From assembly GCA_017464045.1 (NCBI GenBank), contig JAFUEG010000203.1, positions 1-29,268 of the forward strand: a DNA stretch of 29,268 nucleotides, read 5' to 3'. The notes below the pieces were generated by a model. That model saw only the letters and a program-made list of their open reading frames with translations. It was not told where the DNA came from and searched no databases. Of the stretch, positions 25,425-29,268 are shown piece after piece (the stretch's first letter is position 1; every line of letters starts with the position of its first letter). Position numbers and translations under genes: made by a program. The DNA comes from Lachnospiraceae bacterium. Its GTDB lineage: Bacteria > Bacillota_A > Clostridia > Lachnospirales > Lachnospiraceae.

Positions 25425-26846
25425 ATGAACAGTTTGTATAAAAGGCTTGTCAGCATAGGTATGATAAGCTTTACGGCCTTGCTCGGCTGGGTATACTGCA
25501 TAATCGAATTCAGAGATAAACCTGTGTATGTCATATGCGTTTCTGTCGCTCTTATAATTTCAGTTTATGTATTGCTAAGATCAATTATAAGCATCCGTCA
25601 GCGAAAAGACAAAAAGTTAAAAAAGGATATAAATGAAGCCGTTGCAAAGCTGGTTGCAGACTTTTATGAAGCTCAGGCACAGACCGAGCAGCCTGACAAC
25701 AGTCTTGAGGTTGAGCGAATCTGCAAGGCCTTATATGTACAGCTTAGAAAGGTAAATACAACCTTAAGCAACGATTTGATTACAAAGGAAATATTAAATA
25801 ACGTAACAAAGGTAAATATTAAATATAATCACGCAGATTCGAGCAAGCTTCTTGCTGCAATCTCTGATTTATCAGAAAGCTTAAAGCTTGCACCCGAACC
25901 ACAGGTTATAATTAAGGAAGTTCCAGTTGCAACTCCACAGCCAGTTCAAACAGCACCCGTTCAAGCGGTTGCTCCTGAGCCGGTAGCTGCTCCTATTCCG
26001 GAGCCTGTTGCAGTTGCCGAACCTGAACCTGTTGCTCCTGCACCGGAACCTGTTGCTGTTGCTGAGCCTGAGCCTGTTGCTCCTGCACCGGCTCCTGCTG
26101 ATGACGGTGGTGTTCTTTCTCAGGAGGCAATGGACGCACTTATCGCAAGCATGAATTCCACACCGGAACCTGAACCTGTTGCTGAACCCGAACCTGTTGC
26201 TCCTGCACCGGCTCCTACCGATGATGGCGGCGTTCTATCTCAAGCAGATTTGGATGCATTACTTGCAAGCATGACTGCTGCTCCTGATCCGGAAGTATCT
26301 TCTCCTGAGCCTGCAGCTGAACCGGATTCTGGGCTTCCTAATAACGTTGGCGCATCAAGTGCCGAAGCACAAAGTTTCTTCGATGAATTTGAAACAAAAC
26401 ATGAACATAAACATGAAGCACCGGCTTCCGAATCGGTTGCTGAAGCTGTATCTGTCCAAGCTGCTGCTCCTACACCGGCTCCTGCCGATGACGGTGGTGT
26501 TCTTTCTCAAGCAGATTTAGATGCACTTCTTGCAAGTATGACTGCTGCTCCCGAACCTGTTACAGAGCCTGAAACCGTTGCTGAATCTGCACCTGTTCCA
26601 ACTGCTGCACCGGCTCCTGCCGATGACGGCGGTGTTCTTTCACAAGCAGAGCTTGATGCATTACTTGCAAACATGACTGCTGCTCCTGAACCTGTTGCTG
26701 AACCTGCACCGGAACCTGAGCCGGTTTCAAATGTGCTTGAGTTTCCAACTCCTGCACCCGCACCGGAACCAACACCTGTCAGTGATGATCCAAACAAGGT
26801 TCTTTCACCTGAGGAAATCGCAGCACTCTTTAATTCAATGAAATAA
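25425..26846 (+). CDS. Membrane protein with five FliM-like LSQ-EIDALL motifs on a Pro-rich tail
   Basis: The 473-residue protein has two close transmembrane helices (about 10-28 and 33-53). A strongly basic RQRKDKKLKKD follows, so the rest faces the cytoplasm. Residues 65-155 form a helical domain. From about 157 the chain is a Pro/Ala/Glu/Val-rich linker (units such as APEPVAVAEPEPV) that carries repeated short motifs. These are VLSQEAMDALIASM (230-243), VLSQADLDALLASM (270-283 and 359-372), VLSQAELDALLANM (404-417) and C-terminal VLSPEEIAALFNSMK (459-473). The first four follow DDGG. The motif is nearly the FliM N-terminal peptide ILSQAEIDALL that binds phospho-CheY. No FliM core or other known domain is present and no chemotaxis gene is nearby. 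GGAGG lies 5 nt before the ATG. Function is unknown; a docking scaffold for receiver domains is inferred. Confidence 0.85.
   Translation: MNSLYKRLVSIGMISFTALLGWVYCIIEFRDKPVYVICVSVALIISVYVLLRSIISIRQRKDKKLKKDINEAVAKLVADFYEAQAQTEQPDNSLEVERICKALYVQLRKVNTTLSNDLITKEILNNVTKVNIKYNHADSSKLLAAISDLSESLKLAPEPQVIIKEVPVATPQPVQTAPVQAVAPEPVAAPIPEPVAVAEPEPVAPAPEPVAVAEPEPVAPAPAPADDGGVLSQEAMDALIASMNSTPEPEPVAEPEPVAPAPAPTDDGGVLSQADLDALLASMTAAPDPEVSSPEPAAEPDSGLPNNVGASSAEAQSFFDEFETKHEHKHEAPASESVAEAVSVQAAAPTPAPADDGGVLSQADLDALLASMTAAPEPVTEPETVAESAPVPTAAPAPADDGGVLSQAELDALLANMTAAPEPVAEPAPEPEPVSNVLEFPTPAPAPEPTPVSDDPNKVLSPEEIAALFNSMK
26112..26843 (+). repeat. Five dispersed EIDALL-type motif repeats within the coding region
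   Basis: The motif copies lie at 26112-26153, 26232-26273, 26499-26540, 26634-26675 and 26799-26843. The first four are preceded by near-identical codons for APAP(A/T)DDGG, so each repeat unit is longer than the motif itself. Wobble bases differ between copies while the peptide is kept, which points to selection on the protein rather than very recent duplication. Confidence 0.85.
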
Positions 26847-26869
26847 AAAAGACAATATAATATAATATA

Positions 26870-26901
26870 ATGCCGCTGAAAAATATTTCAGCGGCATTTT
26901 T
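26870..26901 (+). terminator. Strong intrinsic terminator
   Basis: TGCCGCTGAAA (26871-26881) and TTTCAGCGGCA (26886-26896) form an 11-bp perfect stem with a 4-nt loop followed by TTTTT. It ends the EIDALL-repeat gene. Confidence 0.93.
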
Positions 26902-26913
26902 GAAACATACAAA

Positions 26914-27100
26914 AAAATCAGGTCTATATGTTAGAATTTAACCCGATTTGCGTAAAATCAAAAACGAAAATTCTTTATTCTGTGCGTTAAAAAAATCGAA
27001 CTGTTTGAGCGTAGCGAGTTTTCGATTTTTAGCACAGATAAAGAATTTGAGTGCTTTGATTTAGCAAATTGATGACTATCTAACATATAGACCTGATTTT
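26914..27100. mobile_element. 187-bp imperfect palindrome, MITE-like
   Basis: The ends 26914-26935 and 27079-27100 are perfect 22-bp inverted repeats (outer part AAAATCAGGTCTATATG). Moving inwards, the arms keep pairing with gaps: GATTTGCGTAAAATCAAA against GCAAAT/TTTGATTTAGC, then ATTCTTTATTCTGTGC against GCACAGATAAAGAAT, then AAAAATCGA against TCGATTTTT, to an apex around GAGCGTAGCGAG. The whole element could fold into one long hairpin. It carries no gene. Its right end overlaps the dnaB stop codon (27099-27101). It may be a miniature inverted-repeat transposable element or a REP-like RNA-stabilising repeat. Target-site duplication is not clear. Confidence 0.65.
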
Positions 27101-28442
27101 AATTATAATATTTTTCAGGATCTGCGAATTTGGTATACTTTCCGATCCATCGAAGGTCTACACTTCCTACCTCTCCGTTACGGTGTTTAGCGATATTTAT
27201 CTCGGCAGTATTCGGCTTGGTAGTCGTTTCCGGATTATAGTATTCATCACGATAGATAAACATTACAACGTCTGCATCCTGTTCAATTGCACCTGACTCA
27301 CGAAGATCTGATAAAACAGGTTTATGGTCAGTTCTTGAATCAACAGCACGGCTTAACTGTGAAAGTGCAATTATCGGTACATCAAGTTCTATGGAGAGGT
27401 TCTTTAAACCTCTTGAAATATCAGATATAAACTGCTGTCTTGATTCTACATTTTTTGTTGTACTCATAAGCTGCAGATAATCAAGCACTATAAGTTGTAT
27501 ACCATTATTCTGCTTGTGATATCTGCATCTGGATCTAAGATCCGAAAGCGTTACCGCATAATCAGCCTCTATATAAATAGGCGCTCTTCCGAGTACATCA
27601 GCTGATTCTATAACCTTGTCCCAATCATCATCATTAAGCGTTCCGAGCTTTAAATCCTTGGAATCAACCATTGCATCCATTGCTACAATTCTTGACATCA
27701 GCTGTTTTCTACTCATCTCAAGAGAAAAAATAACACATGGAATATTTTTCATCACAGCAAGATTATGAACTATATTAAGTACAAATGCTGTTTTACCCAT
27801 AGCAGGTCTTGCAGCTACTAATATAAGCTCACCGCCATTCATACCGGTAAGCAAATTATCAAGATCTTTGAAACCGGTCGGAAGTCCTGTGAACTGTCCC
27901 TTATTCCTTGCGGCCTTTTCGATATCCTCAAGAACCTCCAGTATAATCTCTTTCGTTTCCTTAAACTTACCGGAGCCATTTCTACCCTGCACAAGACGGA
28001 ATATATTTTGTTCAGCCTCATTAAGCAAAACATCAACTGACTCTTTGGATAAATAACAGTCCTTTGAAGTATTTTCACTTAATTTAATCAGCTTTCGTAA
28101 TATAGAATCATCCACTATAATCTGGGCATATTCCTTTGCATTTGCAGATACAGGAACGGCAGAGATAATATTTGACAAATTAGAAAGACTGCTTATCTCC
28201 TCAGGAACATCTTTGGTCTTAAGTCTGTTGCTAAGTGAAATTACATCTATCTCCTTACCCTCATTATATAGCTCATTCATAGCCTCATAGATAATTCCAT
28301 ACTGAGCATTGTAAAAATCTTCACGACTAAGCTTATCAGAGACCTCTGAGATAACATCTCTGTCCATAAGAATAGAGCCGATTATAGCTTGCTCGGCCTC
28401 ATTATTATGTGGTTGTATTCTTCTTATAACATTTTCATCCAT
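27099..28442 (-). CDS. dnaB: Replicative DNA helicase
   Basis: The 447-residue hexameric helicase (DnaB; called DnaC in Bacillus) unwinds DNA at the replication fork. The N-terminal primase-interaction domain starts PHNNEAEQAIIGSILMD. The RecA-like motor has Walker A ARPAMGKT (211-218), SLEMS, Walker B-type LIVLDYLQLM, the arginine/DNA loop SDLRESGAIEQDADVVMFIYRDEYY and a C-terminal IAKHRNGEVG. The length is standard and there is no intein. The start overlaps the rplI stop as TAATG, so translation is coupled, with GAGGG as the ribosome binding site. The 3' end abuts the palindromic element. Confidence 0.97.
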   Translation of the reverse strand: MDENVIRRIQPHNNEAEQAIIGSILMDRDVISEVSDKLSREDFYNAQYGIIYEAMNELYNEGKEIDVISLSNRLKTKDVPEEISSLSNLSNIISAVPVSANAKEYAQIIVDDSILRKLIKLSENTSKDCYLSKESVDVLLNEAEQNIFRLVQGRNGSGKFKETKEIILEVLEDIEKAARNKGQFTGLPTGFKDLDNLLTGMNGGELILVAARPAMGKTAFVLNIVHNLAVMKNIPCVIFSLEMSRKQLMSRIVAMDAMVDSKDLKLGTLNDDDWDKVIESADVLGRAPIYIEADYAVTLSDLRSRCRYHKQNNGIQLIVLDYLQLMSTTKNVESRQQFISDISRGLKNLSIELDVPIIALSQLSRAVDSRTDHKPVLSDLRESGAIEQDADVVMFIYRDEYYNPETTTKPNTAEINIAKHRNGEVGSVDLRWIGKYTKFADPEKYYN

Positions 28443-28891
28443 TACTTACCCTCTGCGACCTTGACACTAATATGTGCAGTCACCTTAGTATGCAGCTTTA
28501 TATCAACTATGTGAGTTCCTACACTCTTGATTGCCTCTTTTAAAACAATCTTCTTTTTATCTATATCATAGCCAAGCTGTTTTTTCATCTCCTCGGCAAT
28601 TTCCTTGGAGGAAATGGAACCAAAAGTTTTTCCTCCTTCGCCAACCTTTAAAGAAACAGTTATACTCTCATCCTTCATCTTCTCCGCAAGAGCCTTAGCC
28701 TCTGCAAGCTTTTCGGCAGCCACCTTATCCTCATGTGCCTTCTTAAGCTTAAGCTCATTTAAATTTTTTGCATTTGCTTCTACACCAACCTTCTTAGGAA
28801 GAACAAAATTTCTTGCGTATCCATCCGAAACCTCAACTATCTCATCTTTTTTTCCAAGACTTTTCACATCCTGCAATAATATAACTTTCAT
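28442..28891 (-). CDS. rplI: Ribosomal protein bL9
   Basis: The 149-residue protein shows the L9 N-terminal RNA-binding domain [19 protein letters not shown] followed by [19 protein letters not shown]. The long central connecting helix is rich in Lys/Ala/Glu, and the C-terminal domain is [19 protein letters not shown]. The length is standard. It lies between gdpP (stop 2 bp before its ATG) and dnaB (1-bp overlap), the conserved firmicute gdpP-rplI-dnaB order. Its ribosome binding site (GGAG) lies inside the gdpP end. Confidence 0.98.
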   Translation of the reverse strand: MKVILLQDVKSLGKKDEIVEVSDGYARNFVLPKKVGVEANAKNLNELKLKKAHEDKVAAEKLAEAKALAEKMKDESITVSLKVGEGGKTFGSISSKEIAEEMKKQLGYDIDKKKIVLKEAIKSVGTHIVDIKLHTKVTAHISVKVAEGK

Positions 28892-28893
28892 AT

Positions 28894-29268
28894 TTAAATA
28901 TCTCCTTCCTTGTACATCTCATCAAGCAGCTCTTTTATTTTTACAACTGCTGATTCGATTGACTCACCCTTAAGCTGTGCACCGGCTACATTGGCATGTC
29001 CACCTCCGCCAAGCTTTTCCATGGCAACCTGAACATTCATATCGTCTACGGAGCGTGCACTTATATAAGCAGTATCTTCCTGTCTGGTTACTACAAACGA
29101 AGCCCTTACGCCATCCACATCCAAAAGGTCATTTGCTATCTTTGCAGCCATGACGGTAGGTGCTTCTATGCCATCAGGATTAACTCTTGATATAGCAAAT
29201 CCATTTTTATATATTTCAGTATTCATAACACCTTCAGCCAACTGCTTATGTGAATCCATATTCTCACG
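28894..29268 (-). CDS. gdpP: C-terminal part of GdpP-type cyclic-di-AMP phosphodiesterase, cut by window edge
   Basis: The open frame continues beyond the right edge (residues REN precede the first internal Met at 29259). The visible 124 residues are the DHHA1 half of a DHH/DHHA1 phosphodiesterase: [35 protein letters not shown] and the glycine/His signature [13 protein letters not shown]. Together with its place directly upstream of rplI-dnaB this identifies GdpP (YybT), which degrades c-di-AMP. The membrane, PAS, GGDEF-like and DHH parts lie outside the window. Confidence 0.9.
   Translation of the reverse strand, partial: RENMDSHKQLAEGVMNTEIYKNGFAISRVNPDGIEAPTVMAAKIANDLLDVDGVRASFVVTRQEDTAYISARSVDDMNVQVAMEKLGGGGHANVAGAQLKGESIESAVVKIKELLDEMYKEGDI

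Noticed and set aside
26507..26797. Gly/Ser/Ala-rich open frames on the minus strand
   Set aside because: They are shadows of the Pro/Ala/Glu repeat in the EIDALL protein, with no start signals of their own.
26112..26843. Regularly spaced repeats that could suggest a CRISPR array
   Set aside because: The repeats are in frame, of unequal spacing, differ at wobble positions and encode a conserved peptide. There are no unique spacers.

Overview
The window looks like a low-GC, Gram-positive Clostridia chromosome, most likely a member of the Lachnospiraceae. The gene order gdpP-rplI-dnaB, the glmU-pth-mfd-prsA-like run, lipoprotein signal sequences, strong GGAGG ribosome binding sites and DUF1887/Rpn-type accessory genes point that way. 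This is inferred from gene content and protein style, since no 16S or other marker is present. Most genes lie on the minus strand.

Region 1 (1-4.6 kb): a PhoR/WalK-like sensor kinase and its probable OmpR-family response regulator are both on the minus strand. They are separated by an adenosine deaminase gene on the plus strand whose 3' end overlaps the regulator gene. Upstream of the regulator, apparently in its operon, is a ComEA-like DNA-binding lipoprotein, then a YdcZ-type small transporter. Region 2 (4.7-10.7 kb): an apparent operon glmU(short)-pth-mfd-prsA-like. It joins cell-wall precursor synthesis, peptidyl-tRNA recycling, transcription-coupled repair and a foldase, and ends in a hairpin. 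Region 3 (10.7-13.4 kb): a lipoprotein gene followed by an acidic reading frame that looks split from it by a one-base shift, a short DtxR/MntR-type metal regulator, and a membrane-anchored acidic protein. Region 4 (13.6-17.4 kb): gltX, a zinc-ribbon/coiled-coil/Ig-like membrane protein, and a PTS EIIC-like membrane protein.

Region 5 (17.4-25.3 kb) is accessory: a Csp-like S8 protease whose 3' end is duplicated downstream as a relic, a membrane EAL phosphodiesterase, a Ca2+/Na+ antiporter-type exchanger, an orphan CARF-nuclease (Card1/Can2-like, DUF1887) and, divergent from it, an Rpn-family PD-(D/E)XK nuclease with a well-placed in-frame internal start. No CRISPR array or cas gene is visible. 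Region 6 (25.4-26.9 kb) holds the most unusual gene: a two-TM, cytoplasm-facing Pro/Ala/Glu-rich protein. It carries five copies of a peptide almost identical to the N-terminal CheY-P-binding motif of FliM (LSQAEIDALL). Region 7 (26.9-29.3 kb): a 187-bp imperfect palindrome (MITE-like) abutting the housekeeping set dnaB-rplI-gdpP, the last of which runs off the window.

All functional statements come from reading motifs by eye. No database search or structure prediction was run.
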